Source: Methanobacterium sp. UBA375
Lineage (GTDB): Archaea; Methanobacteriota; Methanobacteria; Methanobacteriales; Methanobacteriaceae
Length of the DNA stretch: 64,000 nucleotides
Direction of reading: 5' to 3'
Assembly: GCA_002495625.1 (NCBI GenBank)
Contig: DAGC01000005.1
Coordinates: 1 to 64,000 of the forward strand
Made by a program: the position numbers and the translations under genes. Under the pieces are notes generated by a model, which was given only the letters and a program-made list of their open reading frames with translations, was not told the origin of the DNA and did no database searches. Of the stretch, positions 19,042 through 26,410 are shown one piece after another (positions within the stretch are counted from its first letter, which is position 1; every line of letters begins with the position of its first letter).

Positions 19042-19872
19042 ATGGTTGTAAAAATAGGAATAATTAAAAGCGGAAATATAGGTACCTCACCAGTATTAGA
19101 CTTATTACTGGATGAACGTGCAGATAGGCCTAATATTGATGTAAGAATCATAGGTTCCGGTGCAAAAATGAATCCGGAACAGGTCGAAGAGGTAGTCCCT
19201 AAGGTTAAGGAATTTGAACCAGACTTTGCAATATTCATCAGCCCCAACCCAGGTGCTCCAGGACCTGCTAAAGCAAGGGAATTACTATCTACCTACGACA
19301 TCCCAGCCGTTATTATTGGAGATGCTCCTGGTGCAGGTAAAAAAGATGAAATGGATGAACAGGGATTAGGTTACATCATCGTAAAGGGTGACCCCATGAT
19401 CGGAGCCAGAAGAGAACTACTGGACCCCACTGAAATGGCATCCTTCAACTCTGACGTAATAAAAGTCTTAGCATTAACCGGTGCTTACAGAATCGTCCAG
19501 AACACCATCGACGGTATCATAGCTGCTGTCGACGCTGGGGAAGACATAGAATTACCAAAAGTTATAATCACTGCTGAAAAAGCTGCAGAAGCTGCAGGAT
19601 TCACCAACACCTACGCTAAAGCTAAAGCTATAGCTGCATACACTGCTGCAGAAAAAGTTGCTGACATCGACTTAAAAGGATGTTTCATGGTTAAAGACTC
19701 CAACCAGTACATACCATTAGTCGCTGCTGCACACGAACTCATCGCTGTAGCTGCAAAACTCGCAGTTGAAGCAAGAGATATCGAAAAAGGCAATGACACA
19801 GTTTTAAGAACCCCACACGGTGCAGACGGTTCAACAGTCACTAAAACTGTATTACTGGAAAAACCACAATAA
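19042..19872 (+). CDS. mtd: F420-dependent methylene-tetrahydromethanopterin dehydrogenase
   Basis: Cytoplasmic methanogenesis enzyme that reversibly reduces methenyl- to methylene-tetrahydromethanopterin with reduced F420. The 276-residue sequence is recognisable along its length: MVVKIGIIKSGNIGTSP at the start, SPNPGAPGPAKARE for the F420-side loop, GDPMIGARRELLDP, and an alanine-rich C-terminal half (FTNTYAKAKAIAAYTAAEK). GGTGA is six bases before the ATG. It has its own promoter and a strong hairpin terminator. In the 19.5-19.8 kb part it uses a narrow codon set, as expected of a highly expressed gene. Confidence 0.97.
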   Translation: MVVKIGIIKSGNIGTSPVLDLLLDERADRPNIDVRIIGSGAKMNPEQVEEVVPKVKEFEPDFAIFISPNPGAPGPAKARELLSTYDIPAVIIGDAPGAGKKDEMDEQGLGYIIVKGDPMIGARRELLDPTEMASFNSDVIKVLALTGAYRIVQNTIDGIIAAVDAGEDIELPKVIITAEKAAEAAGFTNTYAKAKAIAAYTAAEKVADIDLKGCFMVKDSNQYIPLVAAAHELIAVAAKLAVEARDIEKGNDTVLRTPHGADGSTVTKTVLLEKPQ

Positions 19873-19884
19873 GTAAAATTAATC

Positions 19885-19921
19885 AAGCAGTCTGCAAGGA
19901 CTGCTTACTCTGTTTTTTTTA
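19885..19921 (+). terminator. mtd terminator
   Basis: Perfect 8-bp stem (AAGCAGTC at 19885-19892, GACTGCTT at 19899-19906) with a 6-base loop, then a run of eight T at 19913-19920. This is the clearest intrinsic-type terminator in the window. Confidence 0.8.
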
Positions 19922-19946
19922 TTTGAATTATTAAATTTCGTATTGG

Positions 19947-20525
19947 CTAGATAACACCCTTAGTACTGGGTATGGATCCATGGGTAACCCGGGTTGCATC
20001 GTGTAATGCACGGGCCAGTGCCTTAAACAAAGCCTCTACCTGGTGGTGGTCGTTTTCCCCCTCACAGCGGGCGTGGAGGTTAAATTTACCATTTTGCGCC
20101 AGAGACTCTAAGAAGTGCCCCACGTTCTCCGTGCTTAACCCGCCGACTTTCACCTTTTTAAACGGAAGGTCTAATACGGTGTAACTTCTTCCAGATAGGT
20201 CGATGGCTACCATGGCCAGTGCTTCGTCCATGGGAACCAGGGCATGTGCCATTCTTCTGATACCTTTTTTATCTCCCAGAGTGTCGTTTAATACTTCACC
20301 TAAGATTATTCCCACGTCTTCCACGGTGTGGTGGTCGTCTATATCCAGATCTCCTTCTGCTTCTAATTCCAGGTCAAACAACCCGTGTCTGGCGAAGGAT
20401 TCTAGCATATGGTTGAAAAATTCTATCCCTGTGTTTATCTGGGATTTTCCTTCCCCGTCCAGGTTGAATGTTATGGTGATATCTGTTTCACTAGTCTTTC
20501 TCGCTAACTTTTTCTTTCTCTCCAT
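19947..20525 (-). CDS. hisB: imidazoleglycerol-phosphate dehydratase
   Basis: Histidine synthesis: dehydrates imidazole glycerol phosphate to imidazole acetol phosphate using two Mn ions. Metal-binding motifs are present in both half-domains: FFNHMLESFARHG, DDHHTVEDVG, and NDHHQVEALFKALARAL. About 192 residues is the size of the monofunctional archaeal form. I chose the ATG at 20525 (MERKKKLARKTSETD aligns with family starts); an ATG at 20534 would add three residues. Either start lies inside the 3' end of the ferredoxin gene (stop at 20491), so the two genes overlap by 35-44 bases in different frames and are probably coupled. Confidence 0.94.
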   Translation of the reverse strand: MERKKKLARKTSETDITITFNLDGEGKSQINTGIEFFNHMLESFARHGLFDLELEAEGDLDIDDHHTVEDVGIILGEVLNDTLGDKKGIRRMAHALVPMDEALAMVAIDLSGRSYTVLDLPFKKVKVGGLSTENVGHFLESLAQNGKFNLHARCEGENDHHQVEALFKALARALHDATRVTHGSIPSTKGVI

Positions 20526-20718
20526 TTTGCCCATCTCTTATTACGTGTATAGCTCCTACAGGACATTTTGATGCGCAGAGGGTGCATACATGGCAGAATT
20601 GTAGGTTACCTGCCTCTGCCTTCCCGTCTTTAATCTTCCAGATCCGGGGGCCTTTAGGACAGATCTCCTGGCATGTTCCACAGCCTATGCATTTCTCCTT
20701 GTCAACTTCGATCCTCAT
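20491..20718 (-). CDS. 2[4Fe-4S] ferredoxin
   Basis: A 75-residue electron carrier with two complete cluster motifs, CIGCGTCQEICP at residues 10-21 and CHVCTLCASKCP near 43-54, each CX2CX2CX3CP. A charged tail (EKEKVSEKD) is encoded in the segment shared with hisB. Partner enzymes are not evident; the next gene upstream is an iron-sulfur flavoprotein gene separated by 188 bp of heptad arrays. The pairing with hisB is probably organisational only. Confidence 0.9.
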   Translation of the reverse strand: MRIEVDKEKCIGCGTCQEICPKGPRIWKIKDGKAEAGNLQFCHVCTLCASKCPVGAIHVIRDGQNGEKEKVSEKD

Positions 20719-20728
20719 CTAAAACTCC

Positions 20729-20749
20729 TTATAACTTATAACTTTTAAG
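20729..20749. repeat. heptad array C
   Basis: Three in-phase 7-bp units (two exact TTATAAC, then TTTTAAG) starting 11 bp upstream of the ferredoxin ATG. Same unit as around the parA operon 6 kb away. Confidence 0.5.
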
Positions 20750-20826
20750 CTAATTTTAATATGATTTTTTAATCCGATGATTATTCCTTTATTTGTAATT
20801 TTTTCCCTTTTAAATCTCCTTAATAC

Positions 20827-20882
20827 TTATAACTTAAAACTTCAAAGTTATCAATTAGAACTTTTAACTTATAAATTATAAT
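20827..20882. repeat. heptad array D
   Basis: Eight in-phase 7-bp units related to TTATAAC across 56 bp, the longest run in the window. It lies between the iron-sulfur flavoprotein stop (20907) and the ferredoxin start, 77 bp from array C. Units vary most at positions 3 to 5 and 7. Confidence 0.55.
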
Positions 20883-20906
20883 TCATTTTAGTTTCTTAAA
20901 AAAGAT

Positions 20907-21503
20907 TTATTCCTTTTGCTTAAACTCGAAGTTTTCCAGAAAGGTTCCGAATCTTTTAACAGTCTTACGAAGACCTCTAAATCCCTCTTCGTCCTGTTTA
21001 ACACCGTCTAAAGTATCCTGGGACCAGAAATTCGCACCTAGATTGGCTCCAAAGGCACCTCCCCCAACGGGAATCATCCCGGTGAGTATATAATAGGTGA
21101 ATATTTGCTGTATTGCTAATTCCTGTCCTCCGCTTCTGTCTCCACCAACAGATATGGCCATTCCAACTTTGTTGCGCAGGAAATTGTAGTCAACCGCACC
21201 TAATGCCCGAGTACGGTCCATTATCGCCTTTAACTGAGCGCTTAATCCGCCATTGTAGATGGGAGTGGCCATTATTATCCCTTTAGCTTCAGTCATTAGG
21301 GGGTATACTTCGTACATATCATCCTTCTGAACACATACTCCTTTGCGCATGCAGTAATCACAGTGCAAGCAAGGACTGATATCCTTACCACGCACACCGA
21401 AAAATTCAGTTTCAAAACCCCTCTCTTCCAGCATCTTCAATGCTTCGTTTAACACGTGATCAGTGGCCTGTTTTCTTGGACTGCCACATATCCCCAATAT
21501 CAT
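20907..21503 (-). CDS. iron-sulfur flavoprotein (NADPH-dependent FMN reductase family)
   Basis: A 198-residue flavodoxin-fold protein. The N-terminal ICGSPRKQATDH is the FMN phosphate loop. The compact cluster motif CLHCDYCMRKGVC (CX2CX2CX5C) at about residues 49-61 marks the iron-sulfur flavoprotein (Isf) group of methanogens, which passes electrons between ferredoxin and acceptors such as O2 or H2O2. The later ATPIYNGGLSAQLKAIMDR is typical of the family. GAGGGGAT precedes the ATG. A ferredoxin gene lies just downstream, a plausible electron donor. Confidence 0.87.
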   Translation of the reverse strand: MILGICGSPRKQATDHVLNEALKMLEERGFETEFFGVRGKDISPCLHCDYCMRKGVCVQKDDMYEVYPLMTEAKGIIMATPIYNGGLSAQLKAIMDRTRALGAVDYNFLRNKVGMAISVGGDRSGGQELAIQQIFTYYILTGMIPVGGGAFGANLGANFWSQDTLDGVKQDEEGFRGLRKTVKRFGTFLENFEFKQKE

Positions 21504-21554
21504 ATAGAATATCCCCTCATTTCAATTCTTATATTAAAATTGCATCTAAGAAAT

Positions 21555-21600
21555 AATAAAATTTTCTAAAAAAAGGGAAATTAAAAAAAAAGAAGTGTAT
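21555..21600 (-). terminator. oligo-T terminator after fae-hps
   Basis: On the minus strand the spacer after the fae-hps stop has runs of nine and seven T with no strong hairpin, the usual archaeal termination signal. Confidence 0.45.
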
Positions 21601-21604
21601 TATT

Positions 21605-22846
21605 TTATTTTTTATCATCGTTGAGTTCTAAAGGTTCATCCTCTTCCAGGGCTAACCTCATGGTATCCGGGTCCTGTGGCAGGTATTTCAGGAAATCGTC
21701 AGCAGCACGTCGCACATCCCTGGATCCGATGATATAACGTCCCACTACTATGATATTTGCTCCGCTTCCCAGTGCCTGGTCAACCTTATCTGGAGTGATA
21801 CCTCCGGCAACGGCCACCAGCCTGTTACCACCGAGGATCTCTTTGATCTCTTTTATGTTACCCCATTCAGTCATGTCACCCAGGTTTTCACCTTTTTCTG
21901 CCTTGTAGGTTTCAAGATCCACGTTACGATGCAGTAATAGTATGTCTGGTTTGTATTTGAGGCCCTTGAGTTTTTCCACGAAGTTGTCCACGTTCATCAT
22001 GTCCAGTATGGAGTATATTCCCTGTTTGGATGCTTCCTGTACGGCTTTCTGGATGGATTCCGGGGTTCCCAGTCCGGATATGGCTACAGCATCGGCTGTC
22101 TCATCTGCGGCTATTTTAACCTCTATACGGCCGACATCCAGGGTTTTAAGATCGGCGATGATGAAGGCATCCGTTCTAAGCTCCCGGATCTTACTTATTA
22201 TGCCCACACCGAACTTCTTAACCAGCGGGGTACCGGCTTCTATGAGGATTCTCTCCCGGTTAGGGAGGCTGTCGATTATACGTTCCATGTCCTCCATATT
22301 GTCCAGGTCTAAAGCCACCTGCAGGTAGGGTGGGTTCCATAGTCTTACCACTTTGAAGCCCATTACAGGGTGTGTTCCCCTGTCTTTTTCCGTGGTGACC
22401 TTTTCAGTGGATGGGTAACTATCCATGGCCCTTTTCAGGGCCAGCTTGGTGGCTCCGTAATTGTACTGATAGATCTTACGGAAATCCTTTGCTTCCGGGT
22501 GGATGAACACCGTGACCATGATAACCAGGTCTTCGGCTTTTTCCTTATCTATTATGCCTTCTGAAACAGCATCAGCCACCGCTCTTCCTACTGCGGTCTG
22601 TGCCGGTCCGAATATCTTGTTAGCATCATCCAGGCAGCCCACGGTTACCTTGGGTATGATCAATGTGGATGGTTTGGTGGGTAAATTTGGTCTTATCACT
22701 GCTAAAAGTGGAGTGTGTCCTATGGACAGGCTGGTCATGTTTTCCACAAATGCCGAGCCTACTGGACCATTTTTCTCTCCTATAACTAGATCAATATGAG
22801 CAAGTTCATTTCCGCTTCCTATTAAAGCTTCCCCAATATTATACAT
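21605..22846 (-). CDS. fae-hps: bifunctional formaldehyde-activating enzyme / 3-hexulose-6-phosphate synthase
   Basis: A 413-residue fusion. Residues 1-165 are Fae, with the active-site histidine H17 in ELAHIDLVIG, which condenses formaldehyde with tetrahydromethanopterin. Residues from about 170 are Hps of the OMP-decarboxylase superfamily, with ADLKTLDVGRIEVKIAADE holding the DxKxxD catalytic motif. In methanogens the enzyme releases formaldehyde from hexulose phosphate for ribulose-5-phosphate supply and traps it on the pterin. GGAGGAT lies nine bases before the ATG. It is monocistronic; a TATA-like ATTTATTTATA lies in the 220-bp spacer upstream on the minus strand. Confidence 0.94.
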   Translation of the reverse strand: MYNIGEALIGSGNELAHIDLVIGEKNGPVGSAFVENMTSLSIGHTPLLAVIRPNLPTKPSTLIIPKVTVGCLDDANKIFGPAQTAVGRAVADAVSEGIIDKEKAEDLVIMVTVFIHPEAKDFRKIYQYNYGATKLALKRAMDSYPSTEKVTTEKDRGTHPVMGFKVVRLWNPPYLQVALDLDNMEDMERIIDSLPNRERILIEAGTPLVKKFGVGIISKIRELRTDAFIIADLKTLDVGRIEVKIAADETADAVAISGLGTPESIQKAVQEASKQGIYSILDMMNVDNFVEKLKGLKYKPDILLLHRNVDLETYKAEKGENLGDMTEWGNIKEIKEILGGNRLVAVAGGITPDKVDQALGSGANIIVVGRYIIGSRDVRRAADDFLKYLPQDPDTMRLALEEDEPLELNDDKK

Positions 22847-23067
22847 GGTTATTAATCCTCCAAATTATGGTTTAATTAGAGTTACAATAAATGTTTATTG
22901 GGATGGGAGTATAAATAAATTTTCTTGGTTCTAGTAACCACATGAATCTTTTTTTGAAAATTAAATTTCAGGTTCTTGGATGAAAATGAATTAAAGATAA
23001 AAGAGTTTAAAATAAAAAGAGAAAAATTTCAGCCTAAAAAAAATTAACAAGGCCGATTTTTATTTTT

Positions 23068-24246
23068 TTAAACGTAGGTTAGGGTGTTTAATGCTTTAAC
23101 CAGTTGCAGACACTTGTTGTACATTACGGTGTTGTAGTTGTTAACGTTTAGGTACAGTTCGAATATCACGGCTGGTATTCCCTTGTTAGCTATGGGTATG
23201 GTCACGTATTTAGGACTGGAACCATCTGCTACAGCGTAATATTTCAGATATGTTGTTTTGGAAATTATCTTATTGGCATAAGATACTGATAGAGGACGTT
23301 TACTTGGTGCAAATACGAAATCGTTCGTAGCGTATAAACCTCTGTTTCCGTGTATGTCAACTGCCAGCTTGTAGGTTTTGTCTATATTAGGTACAACGTA
23401 TTTCTGTGCTAAGAGTTGACCATCCATTCTGCTTTTCTCATAACTGTTTTTTTCGTTAACATATACTTTGAAAACCCAGATCTGTACATTTTTTAACTGG
23501 GATGCCAGTGTTTTCAATGCGTTCATCATTCCCACATGAGCTATACCTTCCTGTGGATGAACTCCAATGATTACCGCAACCTTTTTTGTTCCGGTACCGA
23601 ATGGTCCAATTTTATCTACATAACCTAAAGAATTGGTTCCTAACCTTTTAGTAGTGGTCTTACTGGTATCGGTAAATGTAACTGTTGGACCAGGGGATAT
23701 ACCGCCGGTACTACTTGAACCTGAGCCTGTGATCGTGCTCCATTTTTTAACTGAAACTGTGTTTGGCAAACGATTGTTGGTTTTATAGTAAGCCAGCACC
23801 TTTGATAAAGTGTAAACCACGTTCTCGTATTGCATATTTCCAAGAGAGGTAGATGCGAAGTTTGGTGGTCTTTTGTTGTTTTCTATGAATTTTGCTACAT
23901 TGGCTGCCAGTGTCAGATACTGTGCTTTTGTTAAAGTTCCAGCTTTAACGCTTTCACTTGGATTTGGGGGTTTGGATGCACTTACCAAAGTTATGGGTGT
24001 TGTAACACCTTTGTTAACGTTTTGCACATCTTTTGTCAACAAGTACAGGTATTGTGGCGTGGTTAAAGTGGTATTGCTTACTTTTACAGTTGAAGGAAGT
24101 TTTTTATTGGTTTCCACGTAAGTTTGAACATTCTTTGCCGAAGTACTTATTGAAGTTGTGTTAAACTTTGTTTCGGCTGCTGATACTGCACTGATGCTTA
24201 TAAATATCAACAGAACCAAAAAAATTGGTAACAACTTTTTAATCAT
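23068..24246 (-). CDS. secreted pseudomurein-binding-repeat protein with M14 carboxypeptidase-like domain
   Basis: About 392 residues. A signal peptide (KKLLPIFLVLLIFISISAVSA) is followed by three pseudomurein-binding repeats at about residues 28-75, 83-125 and 130-170, each with a Y...LP..V core. After a Gly/Ser hinge the C-terminal 190 residues look like a zinc carboxypeptidase fold: GVHPQEG (HxxE zinc site), VDIHGN (third ligand) and VIFELYLN (catalytic glutamate). It probably cuts peptide cross-links or stems in pseudomurein, unlike the known PeiW/PeiP endoisopeptidases of family C71; this is inference. Start 24246 overlaps the previous gene by ATGA; an upstream in-frame ATG at 24276 is less likely. 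Confidence 0.75.
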   Translation of the reverse strand: MIKKLLPIFLVLLIFISISAVSAAETKFNTTSISTSAKNVQTYVETNKKLPSTVKVSNTTLTTPQYLYLLTKDVQNVNKGVTTPITLVSASKPPNPSESVKAGTLTKAQYLTLAANVAKFIENNKRPPNFASTSLGNMQYENVVYTLSKVLAYYKTNNRLPNTVSVKKWSTITGSGSSSTGGISPGPTVTFTDTSKTTTKRLGTNSLGYVDKIGPFGTGTKKVAVIIGVHPQEGIAHVGMMNALKTLASQLKNVQIWVFKVYVNEKNSYEKSRMDGQLLAQKYVVPNIDKTYKLAVDIHGNRGLYATNDFVFAPSKRPLSVSYANKIISKTTYLKYYAVADGSSPKYVTIPIANKGIPAVIFELYLNVNNYNTVMYNKCLQLVKALNTLTYV

Positions 24247-24623
24247 ACTAAACCATCTCCTCCACAGGTGGGGCATGTTTTCCAGGTAGTATGTGGATCA
24301 TTTGGATTTACAGGAACTACTCCAGCTCCTCCACAGGTGGGGCATGTTTCATCTCCACCATCGTTATGAGAGCCGCCGTTGGAATTACCGTTGGAATTGC
24401 TGTTTCCATTGTTATTGTCACCACTTGAATTGGAATTGGAGTTAGAATTTGTACCCTGATTATCCTTATTTGTCGTGTCGTTGTTGCTGTTGTTGGTAGT
24501 AGTATTATTAACGGTTGTATTGTTGGTCTGGTTGGTGTTATTAAACATGGTCATGGCCAGCACACCAGCCACTCCGGCCAATACTACTACTGCTATTATT
24601 AGTAAGGCTATGTTCTGCCTCAA
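24243..24623 (-). CDS. membrane-anchored Asn/Ser-rich protein with DnaJ-type zinc-finger motifs
   Basis: 126 residues. One N-terminal membrane helix (about 5-25, ALLIIAVVVLAGVAGVLAM) is followed by a low-complexity Asn/Thr/Ser/Gly linker (about 28-90) with many N-glycosylation sequons. The end has two CPTCGGxG motifs (about residues 94-101 and 117-124), the CXXCXGXG unit of DnaJ zinc fingers. Such zinc fingers are normally cytoplasmic, but here the helix and sequons suggest the outside of the cell. Start is TTG with AGGTGAT six bases upstream. Its stop overlaps the pseudomurein-binding gene (ATGA), so the two are translationally coupled. Function unknown. Confidence 0.7.
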   Translation of the reverse strand: MRQNIALLIIAVVVLAGVAGVLAMTMFNNTNQTNNTTVNNTTTNNSNNDTTNKDNQGTNSNSNSNSSGDNNNGNSNSNGNSNGGSHNDGGDETCPTCGGAGVVPVNPNDPHTTWKTCPTCGGDGLV

Positions 24624-24761
24624 TTATATCACCTGTTTCTATTTTCTATTTATAGTCTTTTTTTGGTTTTATTTTCTATTTCTATTATTTTTCATTCTTC
24701 AACTAATATTCGGAGTCTAAAAAAATTCCTAACATTAGCTGAAAATGGTTATAAATAACCT

Positions 24762-24774
24762 ATTATTTATATAT
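24762..24774 (-). promoter_or_regulatory. TATA box of the zinc-finger/pseudomurein-binding operon
   Basis: On the minus strand, ATATATAAATAAT is a good archaeal TATA box about 140 bp before the TTG start. A second candidate, CTATAAATAG at 24647-24656, would give a start too close to keep the ribosome-binding site. Confidence 0.35.
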
Positions 24775-24879
24775 TTCGCTGAAATTTAAAGTAAGCACAT
24801 ACTTTTTTTTGGAAAATAAATAATTTACAGGCCGTTTCGTGACCTGGTAAAACAAATGAATGATTTTAGTTAGTAATAA

Positions 24880-24922
24880 CTCTTCCATAGGAAATTTAAT
24901 ACTACGGCCACTATTGGAAGAG
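24880..24922. terminator. stem-loop downstream of trpB2
   Basis: CTCTTCCATAG at 24880-24890 pairs with CTATTGGAAGAG at 24911-24922 (11 bp with one bulge) around a 20-base loop. It lies 47 bp past the trpB2 stop and may end that transcript or serve as an mRNA 3' structure. Confidence 0.4.
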
Positions 24923-24968
24923 AATACGTTACAAGATCTTTAAAAATAGAAAAGAAGGATTAAATATT

Positions 24969-26261
24969 CTAATCCTCTAATTTACCTTCCAGAAAATCAT
25001 CGTAACCTTGAAGGTCAAGTAAACCGTGTCCTGAGAAGTTTATGACGATGTTTTTCTCTTCTCCGGTCTTACGGCACTTGATAGCTTCATCTATTCCGAT
25101 TTTAACTGCATGACCTGTTTCTGGGGCGGGTATAACTCCTTCTAATTGGGCGAAGATTTTGTTGCTCTCGAAGACATCGGTCTGATGGACGGTACGTGCT
25201 TCTATGACTTTTTCATGTGCAAGTAGTGCTACGTGAGGTGCCATACCGTGGTAACGCAGGCCCCCAGCATGTACGGATGGGGGTATGTAGTCGTGGCCCA
25301 GGGTGTACATCTTGATCAGGGGTGTTAAACCACAGGTATCACCGAAGTCGTACTTGTACTCTCCCTGAGTAATTGTGGGACAGGATGCGGGTTCGGCTGC
25401 GATGAACTGGCAGTCCAGGTCTCCGCTTAATTTGTCCTTGATGAAGGGGAAGGTTGATCCGGCGAGGTTACTTCCACCACCGACGCATCCAATCATTACA
25501 TCAGGGGTGGCATCGATTTTATCCAACTGCATCTTTATCTCCTGGCCGATGATGGTCTGATGTAGCATAACATGGTTTAACACACTTCCCAGTGAGTAAT
25601 AAGCTTTTTCATCATTTAAAGCTACTTCTATGGCTTCGGATATGGCTATACCCAGGGATCCGGGGTGGTCTGGTTTTTCGGCCAGGACTTTTTTACCGTA
25701 CTCGGTGGTGTTACTGGGTGAGGGAATTACCTCTCCATCGTAGATCTGCATAACGGTCTTTCGGTAGGGTTTCTGCTGGAAGGATACCTTCACCATGTAG
25801 ACTAGGCAGTCTAATCCCATGAGTTTACATGCTAGGGACAGGGCTGTTCCCCATTGTCCGGCACCGGTTTCTGTGGTAAGCCTTTCCACACCGTCTTGTT
25901 TTGCATAGTAGGCCTGGGCTATGGCTGTGTTGAGTTTGTGACTGCCGGTTGGTGACATGTCCTCTCGTTTGTAGAATATTTTGGCCGGTGTGTCCAGGTG
26001 TTCTTCCAGGCCTTTAGCCCTGAACAGGGGACTGGGACGGCCTATTTTCATGTAAACTTCTCTAACTTCTTTTGGAATTTCAATCCATCGTTCAGTCGAT
26101 AGTTCCTGTCCTAGAACTCCCTTAGAGAATATTTTGGGTAAATTTTCCAGTTGTTTTCCATCTTCGGTCTGGGAGTATTCTGGGGGTTCTACAGGTAAAT
26201 CAGCAGCTATGTTGTACCATTTTTTTGGAGTGTCTTTTTCTGATAGTGTAATTTTGTACAT
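24969..26261 (-). CDS. trpB2: tryptophan synthase beta chain 2 (TrpB2)
   Basis: PLP enzyme converting indole and serine to tryptophan; 430 residues with the extended N-terminus that separates TrpB2 from TrpB1. The PLP lysine lies in TGSHKLNTAIAQ, the phosphate-binding loop is GCVGGGSNLAGS, and the C-terminus has FSGHGLLDLQGYDDF. TrpB2 forms in archaea often lack a TrpA partner and may scavenge indole; no trp genes adjoin it here. No clear ribosome-binding site precedes the ATG. Confidence 0.92.
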   Translation of the reverse strand: MYKITLSEKDTPKKWYNIAADLPVEPPEYSQTEDGKQLENLPKIFSKGVLGQELSTERWIEIPKEVREVYMKIGRPSPLFRAKGLEEHLDTPAKIFYKREDMSPTGSHKLNTAIAQAYYAKQDGVERLTTETGAGQWGTALSLACKLMGLDCLVYMVKVSFQQKPYRKTVMQIYDGEVIPSPSNTTEYGKKVLAEKPDHPGSLGIAISEAIEVALNDEKAYYSLGSVLNHVMLHQTIIGQEIKMQLDKIDATPDVMIGCVGGGSNLAGSTFPFIKDKLSGDLDCQFIAAEPASCPTITQGEYKYDFGDTCGLTPLIKMYTLGHDYIPPSVHAGGLRYHGMAPHVALLAHEKVIEARTVHQTDVFESNKIFAQLEGVIPAPETGHAVKIGIDEAIKCRKTGEEKNIVINFSGHGLLDLQGYDDFLEGKLED

Positions 26262-26410
26262 AAAACCACTTTTTCCATACTTTTTATTGTTTAAATCTAG
26301 ATCTTCAAAAGATAGTGATATGTCATTAAATCTTGTAGATATTTAAACTTTGTTGAACATACTTGTACATAGGATAGCTTTTTTAAAACAGCCGCTCCAT
26401 ATAATTTACC

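Larger units (their letters stand above)
24624..24968. other. 345-bp spacer between trpB2 end and the cell-wall operon
   Basis: No gene is seen. It holds A/T-rich promoter-like sequence near the operon start (TATA-like at 24647-24656 and 24762-24774, minus strand) and a hairpin at 24880-24922 close to the trpB2 stop. Confidence 0.5.
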
